From Chionis minor (taxonomy: Eukaryota > Chordata > Aves > Charadriiformes > Chionididae), in the NCBI GenBank assembly GCA_013398295.1, contig VZSF01003599.1, forward strand, positions 1,216,469 through 1,280,468: DNA of 64,000 nucleotides, read 5' to 3'. The stretch's first letter is position 1. The number at the start of each line of letters is the position of its first letter. The translations under genes and the position numbers were made by a program. The notes beneath the pieces were generated by a model, which had not been told where the DNA came from, did not search any database, and worked only from the letters and a program-made list of their open reading frames with translations. Of the stretch, positions 42,801 to 55,228 are shown piece by piece.

Positions 42801-44241
42801 GGCTAAATAAAGAAATTTTTCCTCGTTCAAAAATATCTGCCTGGAAGTCAGGGAGTGACTGCTAGAGGAAATTTACTAAAACGGTACATACTGAAAAAAA
42901 GAAAAAATTAAAAAAAACCACCCTGAAAATCTGACAGGCCCTTCTGAAGGCTAATTTGAAGACCTTCCCTCCAGGAAACTCTGTTTCTGACAGAGCTATC
43001 ACTATATATATGTACGTACTGCAACAGTGTAGGAGGGTACACTAATTAACTTTCATTCCACCTGGCCAAAAAAAAAAACATTTTGAAGGGAAGGAAAAGC
43101 CATGAACAACATTGGAGAGTCAAATACCAGGTAGTGCTGTTAGCAAATCCTACTTGTATTAGCAGGTAGGCGATAGCTCTGCTATATACAGTATAGAACA
43201 AATTATCTGATGTCAAATGTTCATTAAGCTTGTCCTTGAAGCAGAGCAAAGTTAGACTGAATTTTGGAAACTGGGTCACTCAGTATGATATTATGTATCA
43301 GAGGCATTATCATATATGGTTATGCATTGACTGATCAGTGCCATAACACTGCCGTGAGATGTGCTCTGCTCGCAATAATGGATTAATTAAAATAGAAGCT
43401 AAACGTTAACTGATATGGGTGGTGCAGGAAAAGACTATTACTTGGTGAAAAACAAAGATGGCTAAACGCAACATTAGACGAAACAGAAATTCATAGTAAA
43501 ATATCATTTAAAGAAACATAATCCAGTTTAAAATAATATTTGTAGCCCATTATTTCAATAATTCATATTCATCTCTTTCAAAATTAAAAAGAGACCTGGT
43601 CTTCAAAATGTTATTTGCGATACATACTCAAACTAATCATAATACAGCAATATGGTAGATTCGTGTTTTCAAATGTTCCTTAATTTCCCAACAGTACTGA
43701 TAAGCATAGCTCTTTACCCCATGATATAATACGATATTTTCAGTACTGAAGAACTGAACTTAAGCAAACAAGAGGGACAAAAAATAACTAAGAATTCAGA
43801 ATTTCCTGGATTTTGCCCATACTCGGCGACTGAAGACATGCACTCCCTGTGGATTTTAAAAAGCTCTTCTGCACCTCCTCTCCAAATTGCTATGTCTATG
43901 CAAATTGCCAGCTCTCATCTGCACTGTCCGATTTGAATGAAATTAGGTATAAGTCAGTTCAGAATTAATTCAAGCAAGATATTGGAAATGTTCCTCTTAG
44001 TAGTTTCATGTTCTGTGAAGCACTTTGAAAGCAAAGAAGCTCCAAGTCCCATCAGGATCTTGTACTTCTAAAGGCCAAAAATGAAGTTTCATCAAGCCAA
44101 TAGTAATGGAAAGAAAACTCATCAGCCTTAGGTGGGTATTTAAGAGCTAGGTGGCCTTCCTTTTGACTCACACACACTGGCTTCGCTCCTGGAAGCGCTT
44201 TACCCTGCAGTCATGACACTATTTTTTTAATGTCATCATAG
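39845..44241. other. Unique sequence with G-runs, no gene firmly supported
   Basis: Two G homopolymers, G12 at 41849-41860 and G8 at 41911-41918, lie close together. A plus-strand frame at 41348-41586 follows a good acceptor (CTCACCTTTTTGACTGTTTCAG), stays open to TGA, and includes a GTAAAT donor-like site after 41507. It does not join in phase to the block at 44242. GC-richer text occurs at 40.2-40.6 and 42.48-42.72 kb. Confidence 0.4.
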
Positions 44242-44393
44242 CAGAGAATTTCCCCTCAACTGGAACAGAAGGAGGAGAGAAAATGAGGTCTGCTATCCTC
44301 AGTGGGCCAAGTTCCTACAACAATGCTATCACCCGCTTTTGGGAGAGAAAGAGAGAAAGTGGCATCACTTCACCACAGCCCGTGCTATGTCAA
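44242..44393 (+). CDS. Candidate coding exon, penultimate exon of an unknown gene
   Basis: A strong acceptor (CTATTTTTTTAATGTCATCATAG) precedes 44242 and a strong donor (TCAA|GTAAGTG) follows 44393. After two bases completing a codon the frame is open for 50 codons to the donor, leaving in phase 0. An in-frame ATG at 44283 with A at -3 could instead be the start, giving 37 codons. The peptide includes SGPSSYNNAITRFWERKRE. Phase 0 matches the open frame that begins directly at the acceptor at 45119, so the two blocks can be joined across a 725-bp intron. An alternative cassette lies between them at 44705-44841. I do not recognise the protein. Confidence 0.33.
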
Positions 44394-44704
44394 GTAAGTG
44401 ACTATTACAGCGACATAAAGCAGGGTGCCAGCAAGGCTCTAAGAAAAAGAATACTTCTGTACTGCTCCTCTGAAAGAAATAGCTATAGGAGGAAAAAATT
44501 AAAAAAAAAAAATCTGTACCGTCCTCTGCAAAGCAAGTGCTAGAGAAGGTTTGGGTGAGGCCACCCACGAGAAATAGAGACTAGTTACTAGCAGGTCTCT
44601 TCTGCCACACACTTGACAGAGAAGAATTGAAGTCTGTCAAGTTGGACTATAGTATTCTGGTGTTCAAAACCCAGAAATGCTATTTTCTTCAATGGTACCT
44701 TCAG

Positions 44705-44841
44705 CGTTTCAAGATGCTACAAGCTCACTGTTCTTCCCAAAATCCAGTCCGGATTGTCGTTCGCAGAACTATGCTCCAGAATGAGACACCCAGGATGAAC
44801 GTTCACATTTGCAAATGTGTCTCTAACTCAGCTGCTCCTGG
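44705..44841 (+). other. Possible alternative cassette exon
   Basis: This block lies between an acceptor (TATTTTCTTCAATGGTACCTTCAG) and a donor (CTCCTGG|GTAAGG). It is open in the frame starting at its first base (RFKMLQAHCSSQNPVRIVV and onward) and leaves in phase 2. It can be entered from 44393 in phase. However, splicing on to 45119 would then reach TGA after a few codons, so inclusion would truncate the product. It could be a poison exon, part of a separate transcript, or chance. Confidence 0.18.
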
Positions 44842-45118
44842 GTAAGGTCCCAGAAGAACATAGATTAGATTAAAACCCTGCATCCACAACGTTTATTCAG
44901 TTTTATACTAAACCTCAAGTTCTGGATTGCATTTGTTGTAGTTTTTCAAGGAGTATCCAAATCCCATTTCCCTCAACACAGAAAACTCCTATTTTCGTGT
45001 GTTGTTGCCTGCTCAGAAATCTGCAAGTCTCATTCTCACTTTGACCCCTAAGGAGTCTCCATACCATCTCCACTCCACGTTCATTACTTCTTGTCAATCT
45101 TTGCTTTTTTCCTTTTAG

Positions 45119-45409
45119 CATTCACCCAATAAAAATATGATGTTTACCTATAAACAGGGAACCTCTCAGGCCATTAATTTCTTTCTGGCTTCCTTAGAAA
45201 TCCCTTCAGAAATGTTGGCTGTTGCCATTGACACAAACCGGACCTGCTTCAAAGCTCTGCTAGCTTTCAATGAGAAAGCAGCCCCTCCAAAACAAGCTCT
45301 AGGACTGGAAGAACAGAAAAAGGCTTTTTACTCGAGAGCACTGAATTGTAAAGCTGACATTGCTGTTGCTCAAAAACTGCCCATTGACTTCACTGGCCAC
45401 CAAGGATAG
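45119..45409 (+). CDS. Candidate terminal coding exon, unknown protein
   Basis: One of the best-looking acceptors in the window (CAATCTTTGCTTTTTTCCTTTTAG) ends at 45118. From the next base the frame is open for 96 codons to TAG (45407-45409). Codon texture is coding-like, with many GCN, GAN and AAN codons. The translation, with segments FFLASLEIPSEMLAVAIDTN and EEQKKAFYSRALNCKADIA, looks like a soluble alpha-helical segment without low complexity. A canonical AATAAA follows about 150 bp after the stop, with T/GT-rich sequence behind it. Joined to 44242-44393 it gives at least 133 codons from the ATG at 44283, more if the gene extends upstream. No family is recognised. A long non-coding RNA or coincidence remains possible. 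Confidence 0.36.
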   Translation, partial: HSPNKNMMFTYKQGTSQAINFFLASLEIPSEMLAVAIDTNRTCFKALLAFNEKAAPPKQALGLEEQKKAFYSRALNCKADIAVAQKLPIDFTGHQG

Positions 45410-45554
45410 ATCAGCTTCGTTGCGTATAATTTATTTTAAGATGCTGGTGAAACAGCAAGATATTGCAAAACTGCATTAAACCACAGGGCTTTGCTCAGCA
45501 AGATGTGTTGGGAAATCAAAGGGTGTAATATACATGTTTACTCCTGTTCTGCAC

Positions 45555-45560
45555 AATAAA
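45555..45560 (+). terminator. Candidate poly(A) signal AATAAA
   Basis: A canonical hexamer lies about 150 bp past the stop of the frame ending at 45409. It is followed within 30 nt by a T-rich, GT-containing stretch (TTGTTTATTATGTCTGTTTCTC) like a downstream cleavage element. It would end the candidate + strand transcript. AATAAA is common in AT-rich DNA, so its position is the main evidence. Confidence 0.35.
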
Positions 45561-45589
45561 TTGTTTATTATGTCTGTTTCTCATTTCAA

Positions 45590-48363
45590 GATTCCTAGAC
45601 AGGTAGTTAAAAATATGTGAAATGATTTATTCAAGGTTGGGAACACTTGCAGCATCCATAATCTCAAAATAAGCCATGTTGCTTCCAGAATGTACTTCAT
45701 TTTCACCGGTAGTTCGGAGACATCTATAAAACTTCTGAACAAATTTAATAAATCTTCTCAAAAACAGATGTGTATAATTGAACTTATAAATTTCCCATGG
45801 AAACAGGAGGCACCATTCATTTTTTAAACCCTGAGAGGTACCACATGTGTTAACTTTCCTAAGGTACTAAAGCTTTCCAAAATTCACTCATCTAAATAAA
45901 AATTTTGCACTTCGATTTGCTTTTGCCTAACTACTTTTTCCACCCTCAGCTCCCCTACTAAAGATGCGACTCTATCCTTGTCATTCCTGTAGTTCCCTTT
46001 TCAGGAAAACTTTTCTGGCAGTTCTGCATCTTCAGAGCCACAGGATGTTTTGTATTCAATAAAAATGTTCACAGGCTGTCTCCAGTTTGCACTCCAGAGG
46101 AAAGGACCTGTTCTAAGCTATTGCCCAATCTTTCTTGCACTGTCACCAGACCATTAAAGACAGGACTTGGCCATGTAGTTACTAACTGCTGCTTATTAAA
46201 GATAAGTACAACTTCTGACAATGGAAAGTTGTGCATAATAGACATAAGATAAAAAGAAGGGGGCGCTTACTATACACAAAGGAATGTAGAAGAGATGGCA
46301 CTACATATATTATGAATAAGCATGTTATTCATACAATACTACGGGAACACAGCACCATTAGTAATCTACAGGATCTAGGCTACAAAGTCACTTAGGTGCT
46401 GGAAAGCACTCTGGAAGCATTACCCATGAATAAAATGAATAAAAACCAAACACAACACAACAACCCATAATCTAGATGAGACGCATTCAGGTGCCAGGCC
46501 CACACCACGTCCCTTTCTGGGTCCAACTCCAGTCTGCCCCAACAGCTTCCACTTGCAAAGCGCGCGTAAGTGACTGGAACAGAACCAGGTCTCATTTTCT
46601 GCCTTGGTGCAGCACCATTTTTCTCTTCCCAAGACTGTCTTAGGGTTTGGGACAGTTCTTTTCGCTTAGTAACTTCAGTTATCAGCTTCAAATAAATACA
46701 TAGCGATCCTGACATGTATCTGAAATTAAGTCCATTTTATTGGGATTGGAATATATATATATATTGTCTTCTCTCAGCGTTTGTATCTATTTTTTGACTT
46801 CAAGCCAATCTTTCCCTATGATCCACAAAGATTTAGTGGTTGCTTGCTGAGTTTTGTATGGCAGCTTGCCAGGTTTTAATTCCCCCAACCAGCTGATAAC
46901 ATATTCTTCAAAGATTAAATCATTGTATCACGGAAGCATTGTCCCCAGCCTCTGTTTTTATGCTGGCTAAGCCAAAGAGAAGTCCAGCATCTGAACAACT
47001 TGCTTCTGTTTCATCCTATAAAATATTGATTGCCAATAAGAGGGGAAAAAAGAGACAGTATACTATAAGGTACATGAAACAATTTTCTGTAAACCTTAAA
47101 CCTTTAAAGTATAATCATTGTGAAGGAAAGGTAATGCATCTCTCAAGGCTTTTGAATGCTGCCTCCCATACTCAGTCACTGGACAAATCTGAATCTGAAC
47201 GGCTGTTCTCTTAATACCCACAGGATATGAATGGACCAGTTGAGTTTATAACAGTAATAAAGAACAGACTTTCAAACCGAGTGTGGACTGATGTATACGG
47301 CAGAGTGAAAAATAAACACACTAAAGCTGCTACATAATTCTGTCAAGCATATGGTTAAGTTATGATTTTATTTAGAAAACAGATTGTAAGAGTGAAGTGA
47401 TGACAGATGAGGGTATGTTGGTCAGTCATAAATAAGAGAGTATTCTAATAGGAACTGGGCTTGTTGCTGATCATATGCTGCCACACAGATTTAGCGAGAT
47501 CTAATCACTTAGAAAATATGGCTTCTTAAATACATGTTGCAGCTCATTTTCAACTTTAGGTTGCTCAGTTGAAAAATCCATGAGCATTACTGCACCTAGC
47601 TTTCAAGGGAGCGATGGTGGAGTTACGTTTATGGACTCAATTAGACATCCTAGTTCCTTGTAAAAGGGTAGACTTCCTCCCTTAAGAATGGCTTTCCCAG
47701 CACCTAGTGCTCTGCATAGAGATGGCTAAACCAGACAAAAGGAAACACTGAAGGCAATCTGAAATCCTTTTTCTGACCCAGATTGCTCTACAGCACCAAG
47801 ACAGGCATCACTAGCTATGTCAAAATCAAGAGACCAGGGAGCGCTTCCAACCTCCTGCTTCTGGGTGCTCCATCTGCACTTGAATTTCTTCTGGGACAAG
47901 ACCTAGGTACCTTCTAGCTCACTCCTGTGACTGCTTCTGCAAAGAAGGAAAACCAGGGGTGTGATTGGGAAGGAAACCATGGCATGCTCCAGCCGGGATC
48001 CCAAACACTCGGTGAAGCACACCCGATATGGAGATTAGATACAGCTTATACTGGCTATCTTTATATATCATGATCCAGATGCACAGAAGAGGTGCGTGCA
48101 CATCCCCTGGTTCATGCACTCCTTTTACTGGGCAACTGTTCCAGCAACTATGGTATTTTTTGGCAGTGAGTGGGAACAGTAGCACTGCCAGAGGCTCTGA
48201 ACACGTGCCTTGTGTCTGTTCAACATTGTGCTGAAACCAACTTCATCAAAGCATTATTTCTTCTGTTCCGACTGCATCCTCTGCCCAAAGACTTTCCTAG
48301 ACTGTAAATCCCATAACAGGCAAACAACCACCCATGAGCGCTTGGTTCAGCAATTCAGGTCTC
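45590..48363. other. Unique AT-rich sequence, short (AT)n
   Basis: No gene is supported. An AT dinucleotide run lies at 46750-46764. A frame at 48028-48234 (+) contains a GTGAGT donor-like site after an acceptor-like string, but its peptide has no recognisable character. Confidence 0.5.
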
Positions 48364-48383
48364 TTAGTAATGATCATTACTAA
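48364..48383. repeat. 20-bp perfect palindrome with TAAT cores
   Basis: TTAGTAATGATCATTACTAA is fully self-complementary. Each arm has a TAATGA/TCATTA homeodomain-type core, and the centre is TGATCA. It could be a symmetric site for a homeodomain dimer or a cruciform-prone element. A perfect 20-bp palindrome is unlikely by chance in 64 kb (expected count well under one). Confidence 0.88.
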
Positions 48384-51300
48384 TGTGACCACAGAATTCA
48401 GAACATTTATGATTTATAATTCTTCCTGCCATTTCATATTGCTTCCAGGAGACTTGACAAAAAATTAAGCTGGATCACCTATGGCCTCCCTCCCCAAATC
48501 AAAATGGTTCCAGTTCAGAGCTTGTGCAAAAGCTGCATGTCAGGTGCCAAAGCAACTTCATATTTTTAGACTCTAGGCAACTAAGAACTTCCTGGTAGCT
48601 ATGAAGTTAAGTAAGGGGATTTTGGATTTCTACCTAAATCACTGTGCTCAAGTACTTCTGAGACCCAGCCAACCCCTCCGTTCAGGATTGCTTTGTTTGT
48701 ACTTGTAAATGCAGCTCATTTCCAAAGAGCAGAGAAAAATCAAATAATGCTACAGAAATATTCACACATAACTTTACGAGGAGACATAAAAATTATGTTG
48801 TTGGCGTATATGAGCTAAGAGCAATTTGTGAAGTTAACTGTTTAAGAGCAAAAAGACACTGGTAAAGATGAATTCCCTGCCCAGGCCTCCTGCATAGCAA
48901 AGAAACAGTGCCGTGAAGCCCCAAACACCTCCTCACCCTCCCCTGCAGCAGTTAGTCCACAGCCATCAGTAAGTGCCTGCCAAAGCCATTCACCGCTGAC
49001 ACACCTGCCCCTCCCGTATAATGCTCCACGGGACTTAAATTCATTTCCAGGGTACAAATTGAAGTGATGTCTGTGACTTTTCTTTTGTATTTTCAAAGCC
49101 AGGAAGGAATTTCACACCTCTTAGAATGTCACTCAGCCCCAGGTAGAACACTGCAGTCCCCAGAAATGTCTGCAAAAGCAAATTATAACCTCTTTTCCTA
49201 AACCCCTCATGGACGTAGCCTCAAGGTGAGGAAACCTGACTTGAAAGAAGTAGCATTGCTGTTTTAGCACCAACTGGCTTGTCAAGATGATCTTAGGCAC
49301 TTAAAGATGCAAACAGCTCTCAAGAGGAATTTCTTTACAAATATTCTAAAGCAAATTATCCATTAAAGTGCTTTGGAATATCACGCACAGCCCTAATTAC
49401 GTTAGATTATATGACCAGGCAAGGACAGGTGGCAAAAGAAAACACTGCAGCACGGGGACCGCTGGGGGAATATGCCAAACCACAACTTGTCCAGCTGGAA
49501 GAGAAGCCACAGCCCAGTGTTGCAAGTATGTGAAATGTCAGCGCTGTAGCAGCAAGGCATCTCCCAAATACAAAACTCATTTTGACAGCACTGCAATCAA
49601 CGTTGGCCTCTCAGCAGCCACAGACACTGAAAGCTGGTGCTCAGGTTTCAGCCAAATCTGTGAGGTTCTTGCCAGTGGAAGCCCTGATGCTTCCCAGTTG
49701 GTGGGGATCCCCCACCCCCAGCTGCGGAGCAAGGACTCCATCCTCCTTGCACCAGCGCGCTGTGGGACCGGCCTTGATGCGAACGCATGCACCGGCCATG
49801 CTTAGCGCAGGGAGAGAAGGAGAGAGACAGATTTCTGAAGTTCTGGGTGGGAGCAGACCCAGCTCTGGGCAGCGTAAGACTCTCACGCCTAGTCCCAAAC
49901 CTACCCGAGACTAACACGTCCCCCAGGCACGGCGCTGCTTTTGGAAGAAGTCTTCGCTTGGAGAGAACCCCTGAGCCCCACTTCCTGCTCACGTCCTAAC
50001 TCCATCCCTCTTCTCGGGACCACAACGCGAGGAGAAAGCAGTTTATTATTCAAATTCACTTTGGAAGAATACATGCAAATTGGTAACAGCAGATAATTGG
50101 CTCCCATCTGAGCTCTGCTGATATATTTCAGCCCACGGAAGAAAAAACAAAATGTCAAGAAATGGTGGCACTATAGCAGCACTCTTAACAAAAACATATA
50201 CTATGAAATATAACATATATTGTTGTACTTATTCCCAGCTCCACCTCACACAGCTACATTTAATTGTTCCAAACAGCTTTGCCATCAGCACTCCTGCATT
50301 TAGGGAACCAGACAGCTCACTGCCAGTTTGTCTGGCTGTTGCTGGTCTCTCAACTTTTTTGTGTCTTTAACACTGTTATCAGATTTGAACTTTTCCTGAA
50401 TTATTTTTCTTGTTTTACATGTCACTTCTTTTGTGTAAAAGCTCAGGGGCTTGTGAGGGTCAGAAACAGATGGTCGCATCCTTTTTGTAACAACCAGAAA
50501 GCACCGTCTGCTCTTTCAACATTTTGTGGCACACTGAGTATGAAAAGCCTGTCAGTGTTGCTACACAGGTTGGACCACAGGTGCATGGAATGATAAATTT
50601 TGGTTATTAGCATGGTTACGTATTCAAAGAAGCATATTCTAATTGGTACTCAAAGTGTATTGAAAATGGCCGAATACATTGCGTTTCTTTGTTTGTTTCC
50701 ACTGTAAGAGCAGGAGAAGCTACAGAGAAATCTGTCACTGGCCCACACTAAGAAGTCTCAGTCTGTGGTACATACCTATTACTGAAAACAATTATATAAG
50801 AGAGCAGACAAACAACTGACAATTACTAGGCTTTACATGCCCATTAGGTTAAGTATTCTTGAAAGTATATTCATCTGGCATCACATTTGCATTCTGATGG
50901 CAGATGATAGAAATTGGATATTAAATCTATTGGTTCCCTTAAAGGGCAAACAGAGCAAGAGAGTCTATTAAATGACAAAAGGAGAAAAAAAATTCCTAGC
51001 TATTCCCCATGTGTTTTCTGACCTATCTTCAAAACCTACTAGTGGGTTTAATATACCAAACAGGGAGGCTGTAAGGCATCCTAGTATCGCGTAAAAGGAA
51101 AATAATCAACTCTCCTGTTGACTTGACACCAGGCAATTTAGCCTCACATTTCTTTCTTGCTTCAGCTCACTTGACTGCAAAATGGCGTCAGAGATTTTTG
51201 TAAAAGACTATGAAATCTAAAGATTAAATGAGTCTTATAAATGCAAAGGACCTTTTTAACTATTACTATTAATTTTGTTTTGGCTTAGCATTTATTTAGT

Positions 51301-52285
51301 TCTAAGCAATATGAGGCATCTGATAATCACACACTATACATTTTTAGTTTTTCCAAAGCTTCCTAACACATTGCGTTCAGTAACATCCTGCAAAAAGCAT
51401 CTTCTAGTTTGACTACCAAGGGCCCAAAAGTTTCCTGTTGGCACCTCTGTGAGTTAGTTACATGCTTCATACAGACACTGTTGTGGTTTGTTGGGGGTTT
51501 TTTGGTTTTTTTTTTTCTTCCAAGGGACACCTGGATCCATCAGGAGACATCTCTGACATGGTTTCAAAGTTCCTGTTACCCAACTTTCATATGCTATTGC
51601 AGTCATCTATGAGAACAAATACCCCATCAGTACCAAGCCTGGGATATGAATGAATTACCAGCTCCTCCTCTTCTTCATAGAGATGTCAATCACCCACGGA
51701 CTGTGACAGTGCCAACGATGCACGAAAGGGTATGCATTACAGCTGAGCTGTTTATTTCAAGCTTGAACAAAATGCCTCACCAGAGCAGATAGCTTTTGTT
51801 TTAGCTGAGCTGTCTTTCCAGGCTCCAACAAATCCAGCTCAGCTTCTAGAAAAAGCCACATCTACTACAACACGAAGATGAGGAGTTTGCCATAATTGTA
51901 AAAGATTTTGCAAATACTGCCTTAAGAAACAAACGTACAGTCAATCTCACAGTGCCTTTCAGAAAGAGAAATATAAAAAAGCATATTGCTCCCAATAAGG
52001 CTCTGTTTTACAAGGCCACTGCAATATATGCCAAGTGCCTTGTCTTACAATCTTTTCCTAAGACAACTGTAGGGGGCAAAAAAGTAAACAAACTAACATT
52101 GAGTCTATTCAGGAGCAGCTATTCCAAACAAAGACTGCTAGCACTGAGTACATAATAGTGCCTGGCTGGTCTGGAAACACAGAAAAAATAACCTGAATGC
52201 AACCAGAGGAGGCCCTAAACATCAAGAAGGATTATTTCCATGTTCAAATGCATTCGTTCAAGTTTAAAGGATAAAATGAAAGACT
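48384..52285. other. Unique sequence with a GC-richer patch, no gene supported
   Basis: The 49.65-50.0 kb part is GC-richer and shows overlapping open frames in several phases on both strands, the usual sign of low stop density rather than genes. T/G-rich runs lie near 51493-51520. Confidence 0.5.
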
Positions 52286-52307
52286 GTCTACTAGACGTCT
52301 ACTAGAC
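52286..52307. repeat. 11-bp perfect tandem duplication
   Basis: GTCTACTAGAC is repeated back to back (52286-52296 and 52297-52307), meeting at GACGTC. Each unit is itself nearly palindromic. It is probably a small slippage duplication. Confidence 0.85.
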
Positions 52308-55137
52308 AATGACTTAATAAATTGCTTACAGCTTTGAGTACTACTGGAAGCATCCTTCATTGCATTTAGATGTAGCTTTGAAATAAATTCTAAGGGGATT
52401 CGAGACATCTGTTATGGATAAATGACTGTAGAAAACTCAGTCTGTTTAAAATGGCCGCTGCTCCTACACTAATACTAACGAGCAAGCACCAGCTACCTCT
52501 GCAATTCTGCATGCTCATGACAGATTTTCAGGTTACAAAGCTGAAACATCTGCAAGGCCACCCACTCTACAATGTTGAATACAGACAAATATTGTGTGCC
52601 AGTGCTGTTAGTTGCAGGCCCTGGAAATAATGTTCTTTTCACGTTCTCAGGATTTACACCGAAGTAACCTGGCTGTATTGGAACAACTCCTGACACACAC
52701 CACAAGGGTTTCTTTGGGACATACCTGTAAGCCTGTTCTTCTTTGTTGCACTTGCATAATAGGCCAGTGTCCCAACTGGAATAAAGTAGCATAGTTCCCT
52801 TGACTCTATAGCAATGGGCACCACATGGAGCCTTAAAAAAAGCCTTTGCTTTGTTCCCAGCTCTCAGCCAGCCTGGCTCAGAGACCACAAAGCTCAATTC
52901 AGCCTTCCTACACTTCCAATTCTCCGTCTGTAAATAAGCACGGTGACATTGGCTGTTCTATACAGGTGCATCAGCATCTGTCAGAGAAAATACTGTATCA
53001 GAGCTTGTTGTCATAGTTATTGTTGAACTAGGCTGGATTTACAGCAGGTATTATGGGGTTTGGGTTGGTAGTTTTGGGGGTTTTTTTAAATCAAATGGAT
53101 AAGTAATAATATATAGTAAAAAAAGAACACGTTGAGTACATTATAAGTGGAACGCAGTGAAGGAGGATGAGATCAGCTACAAGTAGGCTGCTGTTCTACG
53201 GGAACCTTCCCTTTGATTATTATTTATCAAAGCAGCAACACTTAGTCCCATATTCAAAGTGCGTGAGAATACTCAGTACAAAAGCTTTGGTAACTCACTC
53301 CTCTTGAAATTATTCTGAGCCACTAGAGTCATAATTACACTGTCATAATGAAGAGGAAAAAAACCCTTCTAACAACTAAATTCTTGTTGTGAATTGCATT
53401 ATGAAAGTGGTAATTCCCTCTGAAATAGGCATTATCATGTCTTACTGCCCACATCAGTTCATTATGGTGCCTCTGCTATCCCAGTGGAGCCTTCGCTTCG
53501 TAAATGAATGTTTTGGGATGATATTGCCAACTCGGGACTTATTACTTAATTGAATATGGAAACATTTAGGCCATTAGCATACATTTAGAAGTGTCTTATT
53601 TCACAGATGTTAATTTATCTTGGGGAATGCCCTTCTTTCTTCCCTCCTCCTTTTCCTCTTTCAATTCTTTCCCTGCAGCCAACTTATTTATTCAGTTAGG
53701 TCCTAGTCCATCCATTTGCAAGCCTGTGGTGAGCAGCTTGCTATTTTAAAACATTCCTGAACTGACATTTGTAGTCTATTTTCCAAAAAAAACTGAACAG
53801 CCAAGCTCTTCCTATCATCCCTCACAGCTGAAAAATATCACCAACTCTAGGTGATTAAGAAAGTCTAAACCTGTTCAGCTAAATAAAGAGATTTTTCAGG
53901 TATTGTAAATTGTCTTATCCACCCAATTATTATAAGATTTCAAAGCATTTCTCCACAGACACCTGGCTTAGAGTATTTTTAACTGAAAGCTAATATATTC
54001 CCTCTATCAAAAGGGTCAAGAAGCTAGAATAATACAATGAAGGAAATACCGCCTATTCCCTCATTACTGATATACATTGGAAAACTTACACTAAATTTAT
54101 GACGCTTGCCAACGTATGCAGGATCCTGCACGTCCTAAAGCAAGCTCCCAGTCATGACAGATGTGTGAATTCCTAGGGTTTGGTTTCTTTGTCATGTTTC
54201 AGCAAAGGCTGAAAACATTTGCATGGTCACAAGTTGCCAGGAAGCCCTTCTCTCCAGTCGACACACTGGTGGAGCTTGATGGAACTGGTGAGGGTCTCCA
54301 AAAGCCTAAGAGGCTGCAGATCACCAGAGCGAGATGGGTTCAGTACAATGTTTTCCTGGACATATTTCTAGCAGCACAAGCTACCTCAACTCTGTCATCT
54401 GTTAAGAGCTCAGGGAGTAAAAAAAACCTCTCTGACCATTCCTTAGGCAGCAATAAGTAAAATAGTGAGTGCTTCAGCAAAACAGATGGTTGTTCATGCA
54501 TCCAGTTCCAGTTCTGTATCAGTCCTCTATCTGTACAATCTCTTATGTCAAAAAAAAAAAGAAAAAATAATGATGCCTATATTCAAAAGCATGAGGTAAC
54601 TGCAATTCTCACACCCTGGGATCTTGTGCACTCTGACTCAGCCCTGTGCTATTTCCAAATCACGCAGCCTGGTTAGTTAGTGTGTACAGATATTTGCACA
54701 GGTCAAATCAGTTTGTTTCCATTAATTCATAAGCGTGCAACAAAACCAGTACATTCAGGCTGGCATGTGCTATAATATGACATCCCAAACAAAATCATTC
54801 CTCTGAAACTACCTGCTTTCTATTGATTTCAGGTCACCACTACACCATGTAGGGAGCAGCTCTGACACCCAGTTTTGAATTCCACCAGTGACTCTAAAGC
54901 ATAGCAAGTTCCTGCTGGGTTCCCAAAACATCGTACTATTGAAAGTCTTCTACAACCCTAGTGAACAGCACTTCTTTGCAATGATTCCATTTCTGGAAAA
55001 CGCTAGAAGTCACAGTGGTTACAGTCCTTCCAGTCTGGCACTGGAAGACACCATCCCCTGTAAGGCGTCCACTGACTCTGGCCTGGAGGTTGAGCATCCA
55101 GTCTTTGTTCCTTCCTTCTCCCTCCTCTCCAGCTCAC
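52308..55137. other. Unique AT-rich sequence, possible conserved block, no gene supported
   Basis: The part at about 53221-53640 has the balanced AT-rich text with ATAATTACA and ATTAATTG-like motifs that often marks conserved developmental enhancers, an impression only. A 134-codon minus-strand frame at 52493-52897 contains a 51-nt acceptor/donor pair, but I could not argue it beyond chance. Confidence 0.4.
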
Positions 55138-55228
55138 CGTGGCCCTCAGAACGTCGCCCTTGTAGTGCGGAATCAGAAACTTGTCTGAATGCTTGGGACA
55201 AAAAGGCTGCTTTCTGCTTCTCCAGCAT
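55138..55228 (-). CDS. Candidate 91-nt coding exon, unknown protein
   Basis: On the minus strand an acceptor (TCATTTCAATCTTTAACGCAG) ends before 55228 and a donor (GGCCACG|GTGAGC) follows 55138. From the first base, which is also an ATG, the frame is open for 30 codons and leaves in phase 1. The peptide MLEKQKAAFLSQAFRQVSDS has helical, coding-like texture. The enclosing minus-strand frame of 146 codons reaches far past both splice sites, so openness alone says little. The phase does not connect to the minus-strand blocks at 33754 or 27576. Not recognised. Confidence 0.2.

Noticed and set aside
52493..52897. 134-codon minus-strand frame containing a 51-nt acceptor/donor pair
   Set aside because: Two frames are open between the splice-like sites and the peptide shows no family character. 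It illustrates how often such blocks arise by chance here.
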